From contig JASJCR010000007.1 of the NCBI GenBank assembly GCA_030065875.1, positions 1-64,000 of the forward strand: 64,000 bases of DNA. The letters are read 5' to 3'. This DNA comes from Ardenticatenaceae bacterium (GTDB lineage: Bacteria; Chloroflexota; Anaerolineae; Promineifilales; Promineifilaceae). The notes beneath the pieces were generated by a model. That model did no database searches, was not told the DNA's origin, and worked only from the letters and a program-made list of their open reading frames with translations. Position numbers and translations under genes: made by a program. This document shows positions 27,224-35,506 of this stretch, in pieces; position 1 is the first letter of the stretch, and every line of letters begins with the position of its first letter.

Positions 27224-27284
27224 TTAAATCCTCCAGTTGGGTAAGATGGCCCAATTTTAGCAACAACATCTGGGCTGTGCCCGT

Positions 27285-27407
27285 TTAGCACGGCCTTTCA
27301 GCTTCTAGCTTGGGGCTGCGCCCCTCTCGGCCTTCAGCCAAAAGCCAATGGCTAAAAGGTGCGTAAGCACCGAGCTAGAAGCTAATAGGCGCAAAGCGCC
27401 GTGCTAA
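27285..27407. repeat. Cloverleaf-like modular hairpin repeat, copy 1
   Basis: Nested inverted repeats: outer arms TTAGCACGGC (27285) and GCCGTGCTAA (27398), and inner arms AGCTTCTAGCT (27300) and AGCTAGAAGCT (27373). Three small hairpins lie inside: GGGGCTGCGCCCC, GGTGCGTAAGCACC and GGCGCAAAGCGCC. Related modules recur at 28736 and 46454. It fills the spacer between the UbiA and GH1 genes. Confidence 0.8.
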
Positions 27408-27415
27408 TCCGCTCC

Positions 27416-28726
27416 TTATTCCGGAAACATCACGTCTAAAATATGCGGGGCGTATTTCTCAATGATGGCGGTTGATAAGGTGTTTGAGCGACAAATTTCC
27501 CCATACATCCGCCCGCTGGGACGCAGACGTCGCTCCTGCGTGTCTGGATCTAAGGCAATTAAGCCAAAGCGCTGTGTCCATCCGCGATCCCATTCAAAAT
27601 TGTCGATTAACGTCCAGTGATAGTAGCCCATGATGGGGGAATTGAAGTTGATCGCCCGCCACACTTGATGTAAATGGGTCGCTAAAAACGCAGGCCGCTG
27701 ACGATCCTTTTGATCGGGCAAACCGTTTTCGGTGATGTAAATCGGTTTACCATAAGCCAGGTTGGCCCGCATCGCCTGCATTAACCCTTCCGGATAAATC
27801 TCGCTGTAGTTCGTTTCACTCATTTGAGCCCCTGGACGAGGGGGTTGATCGGCCAGCGATAAAAAGCGCACCCCGCGCCGGGTGTAGTAGTTGAGGCCCA
27901 CGAAGTCAAACGTGTTGGCCAGATGGCGAATGCGGCCGCCACCCAGTAAAAGAGACGGGCGACCGCGCTTTAAGGCGTTCATCCACATGTGGTTAAACGC
28001 CCATGATAATCGTCCGGCCCACCAGCGATCCGCTATATGACCCGGCCGCTGTTCGTCAAAAATAATCCACTGTTTGGCCAGACCAACTTCCGCTTCAGGA
28101 TAGGCCTCCTTGATTTTGTGGTACATTGCAGCATGACATCTGAGCATACTGCGCAGGCCACGTAACCCGGATCGCCAGCCGGATTGTCCGGCCGGTTGCG
28201 GAAAGACGCGCGCCAGATGACGCAAATAGAAGAAGACCACCGGCTCGTTAAAGGTGATCCATTTCGATACGATATCGCCAAACATGGAAATCACGTAGCT
28301 GGTGTAGCGTAGAAGCGCTTCTTCCGGCTTTTCCCCCTGAAAATCACCTTGATCTACAAACCACTGCGGCAGCGAAAAGTGATGCAGCGTGACCATTGGT
28401 TCGATGCCTCGCGCTTTTAAAGCGGCTAAGATGGCGCGATAATATTCGCGCGCGTCCGGATCAAATTTACCAGGCTCCGGCTCCAACCGCGCCCATTCAA
28501 TCGACAGCCGATGGCTGGTTGTGCCCATCTCGGCCGCTAAATCAAAATCTGCCAGCGCGGTACTCAAGTCGAGCCAGTTTGCAGCCCGTCCAGATTGATA
28601 AGGGATGGCGCCGCTCTTTTCGGCCGTCCACCAATCGCTGGTAATATTTTGTCCTTCCACCTGATGCGAGGCGGTGGCGGTTCCCCATAAAAAATCTGGC
28701 GGGAAAAATAGGGTCAAATCAGGCAT
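27416..28726 (-). CDS. Beta-glucosidase, glycoside hydrolase family 1
   Basis: This 436-aa cytoplasmic retaining glycosidase cleaves terminal beta-glucosides or beta-galactosides. N-terminal FPPDFLWGTATASHQVEG is the GH1 signature. The acid/base Glu lies in FNEP near residue 160 and the nucleophile Glu in YITENG near 331. The ATG at 28726 matches the family start; upstream sequence to 28777 is part of a repeat. No signal peptide is seen. No Shine-Dalgarno sequence is visible, and a modular hairpin repeat lies right before the start. Confidence 0.93.
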   Translation of the reverse strand: MPDLTLFFPPDFLWGTATASHQVEGQNITSDWWTAEKSGAIPYQSGRAANWLDLSTALADFDLAAEMGTTSHRLSIEWARLEPEPGKFDPDAREYYRAILAALKARGIEPMVTLHHFSLPQWFVDQGDFQGEKPEEALLRYTSYVISMFGDIVSKWITFNEPVVFFYLRHLARVFPQPAGQSGWRSGLRGLRSMLRCHAAMYHKIKEAYPEAEVGLAKQWIIFDEQRPGHIADRWWAGRLSWAFNHMWMNALKRGRPSLLLGGGRIRHLANTFDFVGLNYYTRRGVRFLSLADQPPRPGAQMSETNYSEIYPEGLMQAMRANLAYGKPIYITENGLPDQKDRQRPAFLATHLHQVWRAINFNSPIMGYYHWTLIDNFEWDRGWTQRFGLIALDPDTQERRLRPSGRMYGEICRSNTLSTAIIEKYAPHILDVMFPE

Positions 28727-28735
28727 AAGAGGAGA

Positions 28736-28798
28736 AGCACGGCCGAAAGGTGCGAAGCACCGTGCTGAGAGGGGCACAGCCCCGAGCTAGAGGGCCGC
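28736..28798. repeat. Modular hairpin repeat, copy 2 (short)
   Basis: AGCACGGCC, then hairpin AGGTGCGAAGCACC followed by GTGCT, then hairpin GGGGCACAGCCCC followed by GAGCTAG. The modules match those at 27285 and 46454. It occupies the spacer between the DUF192 gene and the GH1 gene. Confidence 0.75.
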
Positions 28799-28808
28799 AT
28801 ACGCCAGG

Positions 28809-29174
28809 CTATTGAAACGAGATTTTTTCTCCCACAACAAATTGATCGAGCCGGGATGGATGACATTCAATCGTGTATCTTGCCGGCTGGGCCGGTACAT
28901 AGCTTAATCGCCATGGTTTAGCGATAATTTTGTCGACAATTTCTCCGCTGTTGTTGACCCAAATCACGCCCAAATCAAAATTGACAAACAGCATATGGAT
29001 TGAGGAGTTGACTCGATTATCCCGACTTTCGACCAAAACCAAGCCATCATCTGTGGTCAGGGTAGATTTAAACATAAACCCGCGCAGCTTGCTGCCAAAG
29101 GTGTCACACCAGCGCACATTTGGCAGGATGGTCTCCCCTGACTGCTGTTGAACGATATTTCTTGTTTGGGTCAT
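28809..29174 (-). CDS. DUF192 family protein
   Basis: This 121-aa protein matches the DUF192 fold: CDTFGSKLRGFMFKS, then an extended strand VNSSIHMLFVNFDLGVIW, and VVDKII-like AKPWRLSYVPAQPARYTIE. Its function is unknown. Typical members carry a signal peptide, but this one starts without one. The ATG at 29174 overlaps the upstream HD-domain gene stop (ATGA), so the two are translationally coupled. A longer frame to 29258 lies within that gene and is rejected. Confidence 0.8.
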   Translation of the reverse strand: MTQTRNIVQQQSGETILPNVRWCDTFGSKLRGFMFKSTLTTDDGLVLVESRDNRVNSSIHMLFVNFDLGVIWVNNSGEIVDKIIAKPWRLSYVPAQPARYTIECHPSRLDQFVVGEKISFQ

Positions 29175-29728
29175 GATGAGGTTGAACTCCTTTGCTGGTA
29201 AAGGGTATCGTAAAGCTGCTGCACGATGGGGAAAGAAAATTGCCGCGGGTTCGCCCAAAATTCAGCCAGCTGCCGACTGCTAAACTGCTTTTCGTATTGA
29301 TCCGCCTGCAAAAACATTTCCAGCTTATCGACTTCATGTACAAATCGGGCTTCCGCTGATCGGTTGGTCTGCAGCTCGTGCCAGAGTGACTCGATCATGG
29401 TTCCGTACGGGTATTCATCGATCATCTGCTCGAGTACAGGGGTTTCAACGGCCGATTTTATCCCATTCGGCATGTGCCGCCATACCGGAGCGGGAATGTC
29501 GGTGGTGATCGCTTCTGGCAAATCGTGAATGATCGCCAGAGCCAGCAGGCGCTCAAGATCGAGTGCTTCCTCAACGAATGGGGCTAGGATCAAGGCGGAA
29601 AACGCGACGCCAAAGGAATGAGCAGCCACATTTTCTGCGTCCGGAATGCCGCGCATCAGCCATCCGGTGCGTGGCGTGCGCTTGAGCTGATTGCCGTGTC
29701 GCAGCAAATTTAGGAGGGAGTCGAGCAT
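29171..29728 (-). CDS. HD-domain phosphohydrolase, YfbR/HDDC2-like 5'-nucleotidase
   Basis: This 185-aa metal-dependent hydrolase likely acts on deoxynucleoside 5'-monophosphates. The HD ligands are visible as His in NVAAHSFGV (residue about 37), HD in IIHDLPEA (about 69-70) and Asp in VHEVDKLEM (about 132). GWLMRGIP before the first His is typical of YfbR. The start at 29728 lacks a Shine-Dalgarno sequence, since the spacer upstream is entirely a heptad array. Confidence 0.85.
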   Translation of the reverse strand: MLDSLLNLLRHGNQLKRTPRTGWLMRGIPDAENVAAHSFGVAFSALILAPFVEEALDLERLLALAIIHDLPEAITTDIPAPVWRHMPNGIKSAVETPVLEQMIDEYPYGTMIESLWHELQTNRSAEARFVHEVDKLEMFLQADQYEKQFSSRQLAEFWANPRQFSFPIVQQLYDTLYQQRSSTSS

Positions 29729-29856
29729 GTTAGGTAATGGGTATCAGTTATTGGTCTTTTTGTATATTGGTGTATTGGTTAATTACACGGTGATTTAATC
29801 ACATCACCATCAAATTTCAAATTTCAATAACCAATAACGAATAAACCAGTACACGC
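29729..29856. repeat. Heptad repeat array 3
   Basis: The full spacer between the TVP38-like and HD-domain genes is 7-nt periodic, clearest in TCAAATT TCAAATT and in CCAATAA CGAATAA. The left part (TATTGGTGTATTGG) and the right part (CCAATAACGAATA) are approximate reverse complements, so a long imperfect hairpin can form. Confidence 0.7.
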
Positions 29857-30564
29857 CTACTCCCCATCCTCCGCAGTTCGCTTGCGCACGATCCGCCCGA
29901 GGGTCAGGCTAATAACCAGCGTTACGGCCGTTAGTAGAATCATGCGGTCATCAAACTGCACTCCCTGATCGAGTTCCGACATGTCGAGTGAAGCGCCAAA
30001 AAAAACAAATGTAAAAATTCCGGGAATTGAACCTACCAAGGTTGAAAGTAGAAACGGCCGCCAGGGCAGGCGCAGCAAGCCGGCAAAATAATTGACGAGA
30101 TCATACGGCATATATAGCAGGTGCAAGGTGACCAACGCTTCAAACGTATGCTTTTCCAACCGGCTGCGAAAGCGTTGCAGGCGAGCAAAACGGGGATTGT
30201 CCGGATCTATGCCAAAGAAGTAGCCGGTTCCGTAGGTGACGGACGCCGCTCCCAGCGCTCCGCCCATCGTGATCATCACCCCCCACCACGGGCCGTATAA
30301 ATGTCCGCCAATGACCCCCATTAAGGCTGAAGGAAAGAAAACAAGCGGCTGGATTGAGAAAAATAGGAGATAAATCAGGGGCCCCCAGAAGGGTATCTGG
30401 AAAAATCCCCACAGACGCTGTAAGGTTTCCAGGGCGGATAAATCATTTTGATAAGCGTACAGCCAGTAAGCGGCAATAATGGCCAGCCAAAAGAGAAATA
30501 CCCCGGATTTGCGATAAGGTAAGGTTTTTTTGGTTAGGGTTTGAATGCGAGAGACAGTTGACAT
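29857..30564 (-). CDS. TVP38/TMEM64 (DedA-like, VTT domain) membrane protein
   Basis: This 235-aa inner-membrane protein has a first helix at about 20-40. The VTT-domain signature runs around PSALMGVIGGHLYGPWWGVM and GAASVTYGTGYFFG near residues 75-120. RLPWRPFLLSTLVGSIPGIF near 165 is the second conserved half. Related proteins move or scramble phospholipids; the bacterial substrate is uncertain. It belongs to a long minus-strand run of unrelated housekeeping genes. Confidence 0.88.
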   Translation of the reverse strand: MSTVSRIQTLTKKTLPYRKSGVFLFWLAIIAAYWLYAYQNDLSALETLQRLWGFFQIPFWGPLIYLLFFSIQPLVFFPSALMGVIGGHLYGPWWGVMITMGGALGAASVTYGTGYFFGIDPDNPRFARLQRFRSRLEKHTFEALVTLHLLYMPYDLVNYFAGLLRLPWRPFLLSTLVGSIPGIFTFVFFGASLDMSELDQGVQFDDRMILLTAVTLVISLTLGRIVRKRTAEDGE

Positions 30565-30687
30565 AAAAAACCTGTCTTCTCTTCCTTGGTTGTAAACGGG
30601 TTAGCCGTTTTCGAACAGAGATAGAATCAATGGGATAAGAAGGTTATTAGATTGACGCAGCGAGAGCAATAGAACTTTCGTCTCGGG

Positions 30688-31200
30688 CTAGATATCGGTA
30701 AATTCCGGTAGGTAAGAGACGATCCCTTGACGGCCGTCAAGGGCACCAGGCTGCAGCTCGGCAACCATAAATGCTTCCGGAGGTGCGTTTTGTTCCCAGC
30801 GCAAACCTTTACTTTGCGCCTTTACAAATCCGAAACGGGGATAATAATTTGAGTGACCCAGCACAAAAACAACGGTGTGACCGGCCGTAAGACACGCTTC
30901 CAAACCGGCCCGGATGAGCTCTGAACCAAATCCTTGATTTTGATAGGGGGGTAAAATCGCCATCGGTCCAAGAGCGATCGCTTCCCAGGTGATGGGGCCA
31001 TCTTGCACGGTCACGGGCGTAAATAATATGTGACCGATGATTTCTCTGTTCAGCTCCGCCACAAGAGAGATAAATTCAATTCCCGGCCGCTCGCGCAGCT
31101 TATCAACGAGCCACGCCTCATCTGCTCGGCCGAAGGCGGTCTTGTTGACGTGAAAGACGGCCGGCTGGTCATCACGGTGCTCTTTACGGATCGTTAACAT
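30688..31200 (-). CDS. GNAT N-acetyltransferase, YhbS-like
   Basis: This 170-aa cytoplasmic acetyl-CoA-dependent transferase has the GNAT core: strand VAELNREIIGHILFTPV, then LGPMAILPPYQNQGFGSELI near residues 88-105. The Q/RxxGxG/A acetyl-CoA loop is seen as QNQGFG. The YhbS-like feature VFVLGHSNYYPRFGF follows near 120. The acceptor is unknown. The start at 31200 has no ribosome binding site; the 36-nt spacer upstream is AT-rich heptad repeat. Confidence 0.88.
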   Translation of the reverse strand: MLTIRKEHRDDQPAVFHVNKTAFGRADEAWLVDKLRERPGIEFISLVAELNREIIGHILFTPVTVQDGPITWEAIALGPMAILPPYQNQGFGSELIRAGLEACLTAGHTVVFVLGHSNYYPRFGFVKAQSKGLRWEQNAPPEAFMVAELQPGALDGRQGIVSYLPEFTDI

Positions 31201-31236
31201 GGGATAATTATCAAGTAATTATGCATAATTAACAAA
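31201..31236. repeat. Heptad repeat array 4
   Basis: The 36-nt spacer is built of 7-nt words such as ATAATTA TCAAGTA. It is shorter and weaker than the other arrays but fills the gap completely. Confidence 0.5.
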
Positions 31237-31656
31237 TTACAGTACCTGAATCCCCTCGTGATCGTACCCGTCTCCCCAGGCTAGGACCCGCGTGGGGGTG
31301 ACCTCCACCAACCGCCAGTCAATTTCCGGATCCTGGGTGAAATCAAATTCATACTTGTTATAAAAATAATCGGCCAGTTGATCGGTGGTTTTGCGATCGC
31401 TGGCGTGCGCTTCCCCCTCAATCATAATGACCCGATCAGGATCGGGCAGCACAACCGAGACCGCCTGATTGCCGCGCAGATTGTTAAACTGCTCGCTTTC
31501 AGTGGCCACCACAAAATAAAAAGTGTTGTCGAGCCACACAAACCAAACCGGCAGCAGATGAGGCGTGTCATCGTCCCGCACAGTGCCCACCCAGGCCGAC
31601 GTTTCACGACCGAGTCTCATTTCAATTGCGCGCCAGCGTTGGGGGTTGTGTCTCAT
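31237..31656 (-). CDS. Pyridoxamine 5'-phosphate oxidase-family (PPOX class) protein
   Basis: This 139-aa split-barrel flavin- or F420-binding protein reads SAWVGTVRDDDTPHLLPVWFVWL and FYFVVATESEQFNNLRGNQAVSV, the usual strand pattern of PPOX-class enzymes. Such proteins reduce or oxidise small substrates or bind haem; the cofactor cannot be decided here. The start at 31656 lacks a Shine-Dalgarno sequence because the upstream spacer is a heptad array. Confidence 0.83.
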   Translation of the reverse strand: MRHNPQRWRAIEMRLGRETSAWVGTVRDDDTPHLLPVWFVWLDNTFYFVVATESEQFNNLRGNQAVSVVLPDPDRVIMIEGEAHASDRKTTDQLADYFYNKYEFDFTQDPEIDWRLVEVTPTRVLAWGDGYDHEGIQVL

Positions 31657-31754
31657 AGATGGGTGTTAGGTGTTGGGTGTTGGGTGTTGGGTGTTGGGTG
31701 TTAGGCAATTCCCTATGCTAACACCCATTACCTAAGTCCCATCACCTAACACCT
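31657..31754. repeat. Heptad repeat array 5, inverted pair
   Basis: Five to six tandem copies near GTTGGGT are followed by reverse-complement words near ACACCTA, so the two halves can pair in a long hairpin. The array fills the spacer between glnS and the PPOX gene and overlaps the glnS stop codon. Confidence 0.85.
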
Positions 31755-33453
31755 ATTTTTTCTGTGTTTTCGCCCAGGTGTCTCGCAAACCCACGGTGCG
31801 GTTAAAGACCGGCCGGTTGGGCTGACTGTCAGGATCAACGGCAAAGTAACCGTGGCGCATAAACTGAAATGAAGCACCCACGGCCGCTTCCGCTAACGAT
31901 GGCTCAACTTTAGCGGTAACAACCTGGAGCGAATCGGGATTGATGTTAACGGTAAAATCTTCTCCTTCCGCGACATCCTCCGGGTCTTCAGTGAGGAACA
32001 GCTTGTCATATAGACGAACCTCGGCGTCCACGGCCTGCCCGGCGGACACCCAGTGGAGCGTTCCTTTGACTTTTCGACCATCGGCCGGGTTGCCCCCGTA
32101 AGAGTCCGGATCATAGGTGCAGCGCAGCTCGATTACCTCACCGGCTTCATCCTTGATAACCTCAGTGCAGGTCACGAGATACGCCTTCATAAGGCGCACT
32201 TCCCGGCCGGGTGCCATGCGGAAAAATTTGCGGGGCGGATCTTCCATAAAGTCGCCTCGTTCGATAAAAATTTCTCGCGAAAATGGCACCTTCCGGGTGG
32301 CAACTAAACCCTCCGGCAGCCCTTCACGATATTGCGGGTAGTTATCGACATCGACGTATTCGACTTTCCCCTCCGGATAATTTTCAATCACGACCTTCAG
32401 CGGATCGAGCACGGCCATTCGCCGCTCGTTCTTCATATTTAATTCGTTTCGCACCGCATATTCAAGCATCCCGTAATCGACCACGACATTGTAAGTCGAG
32501 CGAACAACGCCAACCATATCGCAAAAGGTGCGAACGGCGGCCGCGGGGTATCCACGACGCCGCAGACCCACCAGAGTGGGCATTCTGGGATCGTCCCAAC
32601 CCTCTACATATCCTTCTTCAACCAGTTTGCGCAGTTTGCGCTTGCTGACCACCGTGTAGTTCAGGCTGATGCGTGAAAACTCGATTTGCTGTGGGGCGTA
32701 AATTCCGAGTTTTTCGATAAACCACTCGTAAAGCGGCCGGTGATTGACGTATTCCAGGGAACAAAGCGAATGGGTGATCCCTTCAATGGAGTCACTCTGC
32801 CCGTGCGCCCAGTCATACATCGGGTAGATGCACCATTTTTCGCCGGTGCGGTGATGGGGCACTTTGAGAATGCGATACATGGTCGGATCGCGCATCAGGA
32901 CGTTAGGATGAGCCATATCGATTTTGGCCCGCAAAACCCGGGAACCTTCATCAAACTCCCCGTTTTTCATGCGCTCAAACAGATCGAGATTTTCTTCAAC
33001 CGAGCGGTCCCGGAACGGGCTGTTGCGGCCGGGTTCAGTCAGGGTGCCGCGATATTCTCGCATCTCTTCCTGCGAAAGGTCATCAACATAGGCGTCGCCC
33101 TGCTTGATTAGCTGAATCGCCCACGTGTACAGCTGGTCAAAGTAATCGGAGGCGTAAAAAACCCGATCCGGTTCATGTTCCAGCCAGCGAATGTCATCGA
33201 TAATGGCCTCGACGTATTCCACTTCCTCCTTGGTAGGATTGGTATCGTCAAAGCGCAGGTTGGTTTTGCCGCCGTAGGCGTCGGCAATACTGAAGTTGGT
33301 GTGAATTGCCGTCGCGTGGCCGATGTGTAGATAGCCATTGGGCTCAGGCGGAAACCGGGTAAACACCTCGCTAAACCGGCCGTTGGCCAGGTGTTGTTCG
33401 ATGATGTCCCGAATAAAATTTGAGGGGGTACTGTTGTTTTCTTCTCCAGTCAT
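31753..33453 (-). CDS. glnS: Glutaminyl-tRNA synthetase
   Basis: This class I enzyme (566 aa from this start) charges tRNA-Gln. The HIGH motif appears in [14 protein letters not shown] near residue 40 and the KMSKS equivalent as VVSKRKL near 270. GlnRS-specific [10 protein letters not shown] opens the protein, and the C-terminal anticodon-binding beta-barrels follow. The ATG at 33453 has GGAAGAG about 7 nt upstream; an in-frame ATG at 33468 lacks a site. Length is normal for bacterial GlnRS. Confidence 0.95.
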   Translation of the reverse strand: MTGEENNSTPSNFIRDIIEQHLANGRFSEVFTRFPPEPNGYLHIGHATAIHTNFSIADAYGGKTNLRFDDTNPTKEEVEYVEAIIDDIRWLEHEPDRVFYASDYFDQLYTWAIQLIKQGDAYVDDLSQEEMREYRGTLTEPGRNSPFRDRSVEENLDLFERMKNGEFDEGSRVLRAKIDMAHPNVLMRDPTMYRILKVPHHRTGEKWCIYPMYDWAHGQSDSIEGITHSLCSLEYVNHRPLYEWFIEKLGIYAPQQIEFSRISLNYTVVSKRKLRKLVEEGYVEGWDDPRMPTLVGLRRRGYPAAAVRTFCDMVGVVRSTYNVVVDYGMLEYAVRNELNMKNERRMAVLDPLKVVIENYPEGKVEYVDVDNYPQYREGLPEGLVATRKVPFSREIFIERGDFMEDPPRKFFRMAPGREVRLMKAYLVTCTEVIKDEAGEVIELRCTYDPDSYGGNPADGRKVKGTLHWVSAGQAVDAEVRLYDKLFLTEDPEDVAEGEDFTVNINPDSLQVVTAKVEPSLAEAAVGASFQFMRHGYFAVDPDSQPNRPVFNRTVGLRDTWAKTQKK

Positions 33454-33538
33454 ATCAATCTCTTCCATATCATTTGAGAAAAAATGTAAGGCATAATTAT
33501 AGGCGATTTACTTTTGAATCGCATGTTTACCGTTTGGG

Positions 33539-33567
33539 TTGCTTCCTTATAGCCAATTTGCTATCCT
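33539..33567 (+). promoter_or_regulatory. Promoter of the SAM riboswitch transcript
   Basis: TTGCTT (33539-33544) and TATCCT (33562-33567) are separated by 17 nt. Transcription would begin near 33574, about 30 nt before the riboswitch stem P1. Confidence 0.55.
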
Positions 33568-33599
33568 ATCTCATAGCATTTTATTGCTGAACATTACAA

Positions 33600-33706
33600 C
33601 AACTTATCAAGAGAGGTGGAGGGACCGGCCCGGTGAAGCCTCAGCAACCGCCAATTATTTGGAGATGGTGCTAAATCCGGCAGTCCCCTACGACTGAAAG
33701 ATAAGG
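33600..33706 (+). promoter_or_regulatory. SAM-I (S-box) riboswitch
   Basis: All core S-box elements are present in order: CTTATCAAGAGAGGTGGAGG, then GGACCGGCCCGGTGAAGCC, CAGCAACC, GGTGCTAAATCC, and CTGAAAGATAAG closing stem P1 (CTTATC with GATAAG). It binds S-adenosylmethionine and an intrinsic terminator follows. The first intact downstream gene is aspartokinase, so SAM should shut off entry into the aspartate/methionine pathway. Confidence 0.95.
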
Positions 33707-33727
33707 AAGACTCATCCGCTTTTCCTG

Positions 33728-33758
33728 CCCCTTTGCATTCGTGTGGAGGGGTTTTTTT
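33728..33758 (+). terminator. Riboswitch-controlled intrinsic terminator
   Basis: A 10-bp stem beginning CCCC and ending GGGG, with a TTCG tetraloop, is followed by a run of seven T residues (33752-33758). It is the expected OFF structure of the SAM-I riboswitch. Confidence 0.9.
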
Positions 33759-33803
33759 AATTGCCAATAGTCAATAATCAATTATCAATGGCCAATCGAA
33801 CTA
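33755..33803. repeat. Heptad repeat array 6
   Basis: 7-nt words near ATNNNCA (for example ATAATCA ATTATCA) directly after the riboswitch terminator. Confidence 0.75.
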
Positions 33804-33929
33804 ATCGAATCACATAAGGCTAACGATCAACCGCTGCTCGCTGAACTCAGAAAAATTTACACCCAATTTGAAAACAATGGACAGGTTGAAGTGAAATAGA
33901 CAACTGATCTGTATGTTGAGGAGATGTGA
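33801..33929 (+). pseudogene. Possible decayed small ORF between riboswitch and lysC
   Basis: A plus-strand frame with protein-like composition reads KANDQPLLAELRKIYTQFE, then meets TAG at 33897. It continues in frame as TTDLYVEEM to a TGA at 33927. There is no ATG start; the upstream part dissolves into a heptad array. It may be the C-terminal remnant of an unknown small protein whose 5' end was replaced by repeats, or chance. I do not recognise a family. Confidence 0.3.
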
Positions 33930-33983
33930 ATTACGAAATACGAGATTCGTAAATCGTAAATCGTATTTGGTATTTCGTATCTC
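33928..33983. repeat. Heptad repeat array 7
   Basis: Eight consecutive 7-nt words, including GTAAATC GTAAATC and GTATTTG GTATTTC. The left words (GAAATAC) are the reverse complement of the right ones (GTATTTC). The array ends against AGGAGTTAATT, the ribosome binding site of lysC. Confidence 0.85.
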
Positions 33984-33994
33984 AGGAGTTAATT

Positions 33995-35434
33995 ATGTCA
34001 TTAGTGATGAAATTTGGCGGAACATCCGTTGGTGGTGCGGCCGCCATGCGGGAAACGGCCGGCTTAATTGAAAAATTTCTGGCCGATGAGAGTGAAATAA
34101 TCGTTGTCGCTTCCGGCATGGGGTCAAAACCAATCAAGGTGACCGATTTGCTGCTTAATGGTTCTCAGGCCGCATTAGACGGGCAAATCGAGCAAATTGA
34201 AACCACGGCCAACCAGCTGCGGGCGATCCATGATGAAGCGATTGATGGCTTGCTCACCGACCCGGCCGTCAGGGACGCCGTGCGCGCCGAAGTCTATGCC
34301 TTTATCGAGCGCTTTGTTGAGCTGTGTAAGGCGATCAATGTGCTGGGCGAGATTTCTCTCCGGGCATCCGATGCCATTAGCGGGATGGGCGAGCAGATGA
34401 GCGTGCGCATTCTGGCCGCTTATCTCACGCAGCGCGGCACTCCGGCTGAGGCTGTTGACGCCACCGACCTGATCGTCACCGATGACTTTTTCACCTCAGC
34501 TACGCCGCTCATTGCCCAAACCAATCAAAAAACAAATGACCGGCTCCGGCCGCTGCTCGAGCGGGGGATCACCCCGATCGTCACCGGCTTTATCGCCGCC
34601 ACCGCAGAAGGGGTGACGACAACACTCGGCCGCGGGGGTTCAGATTACAGCGCGGCGATCATCGGCCGGGCGCTGCACGCTCGTGAAGTGTGGATCTGGA
34701 CCGATGTTGATGGGGTCATGAGCACCGATCCACGGGTGGTTCCCACCGCCCGGACCATTCCCACCTTAACCTACGGAGAAATTTCTGAGCTGGCCTATTA
34801 CGGAGCCAAGGTCCTTCATCCGCGCACGATGCGGCCGGTGATGGAAAGTGGTATACCGCTGCGCATCAAAAACACCTTTAACCCCGATCACCCGGGCTCA
34901 GTCATTGTGGCCAACGGCGCTCCGGCCGATGGGGGAATTAAAGCGGTCACGGCGATTAAAGCCCTAAGCCTGGTAACGGTTGAAGGGCGGGGGATGATGG
35001 GCGTGCCCGGCGTCGCCGCCCGCACCTTTAAAGCGGTGGCCGAAACACGGTCCAGCGTGCTGATGATCACCCAATCCTCTTCCGAGCAGTCAATTTGTTT
35101 TGTGCTGCCCGAAGAAACTGCTGGAGAAGTCCTTGCATCTCTAAACGCCGAATTTGCCGAAGAGCTCAAACATCGCGATATTGAAAAAATTTGGTCCCTG
35201 CAGCCGGTGGCTATCGTCACGGCGGTTGGAGCCGGTATGCGGGGGATGCCGGGGATCGCCGGTCGGCTGTTCTCAGCTTTAGGCGCGGCCGAAGTCAATA
35301 TTATGGCTATCGCCCAGGGTTCATCGGAGTGCGGTATCAGCGTTGTCGTTGACAGTGAAGATATTTCAGTAGCTGTGGAGAAAATACACGATTTAATATT
35401 AGACCACAGACCACAGACTTCAGACATCAGATAG
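33995..35434 (+). CDS. lysC: Aspartate kinase
   Basis: This 479-aa enzyme phosphorylates aspartate, the first step to lysine, threonine and methionine. The catalytic kinase domain begins LVMKFGGTSVGG (residues 3-14), with GRGGSDYSAAIIGRAL near 217 and WTDVDGVMSTDPRVV near 240. Two ACT regulatory modules follow (about 320-465). AGGAG precedes the ATG. It lies downstream of the SAM-I riboswitch, so expression should fall when SAM is plentiful. The last residues (DHRPQTSDIR) are encoded by a heptad repeat array rather than by normal aspartokinase sequence. Confidence 0.95.
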   Translation: MSLVMKFGGTSVGGAAAMRETAGLIEKFLADESEIIVVASGMGSKPIKVTDLLLNGSQAALDGQIEQIETTANQLRAIHDEAIDGLLTDPAVRDAVRAEVYAFIERFVELCKAINVLGEISLRASDAISGMGEQMSVRILAAYLTQRGTPAEAVDATDLIVTDDFFTSATPLIAQTNQKTNDRLRPLLERGITPIVTGFIAATAEGVTTTLGRGGSDYSAAIIGRALHAREVWIWTDVDGVMSTDPRVVPTARTIPTLTYGEISELAYYGAKVLHPRTMRPVMESGIPLRIKNTFNPDHPGSVIVANGAPADGGIKAVTAIKALSLVTVEGRGMMGVPGVAARTFKAVAETRSSVLMITQSSSEQSICFVLPEETAGEVLASLNAEFAEELKHRDIEKIWSLQPVAIVTAVGAGMRGMPGIAGRLFSALGAAEVNIMAIAQGSSECGISVVVDSEDISVAVEKIHDLILDHRPQTSDIR

Positions 35435-35506
35435 GAAGCTGTTTGGGGGACAAAATACGTTTCAAAGGCAACCACTGTAGTCTGTTGTCTGTGGTCTGAA
35501 GTCTTA
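35412..35506. repeat. Heptad repeat array 8, inverted pair at convergent gene ends
   Basis: AGACCAC AGACCAC words at the lysC 3' end face TCTGTGG-type words next to the arsM stop codon. The two arms are approximate reverse complements across a short spacer, forming a hairpin between convergent genes. They also contribute coding sequence to the lysC C-terminus. Confidence 0.85.

Noticed and set aside
31657..31754. Tandem repeats resembling a CRISPR array
   Set aside because: The repeat unit is only 7 nt with no unique spacers of constant length, and no cas gene is present in the window. These are heptad microsatellite-like arrays.
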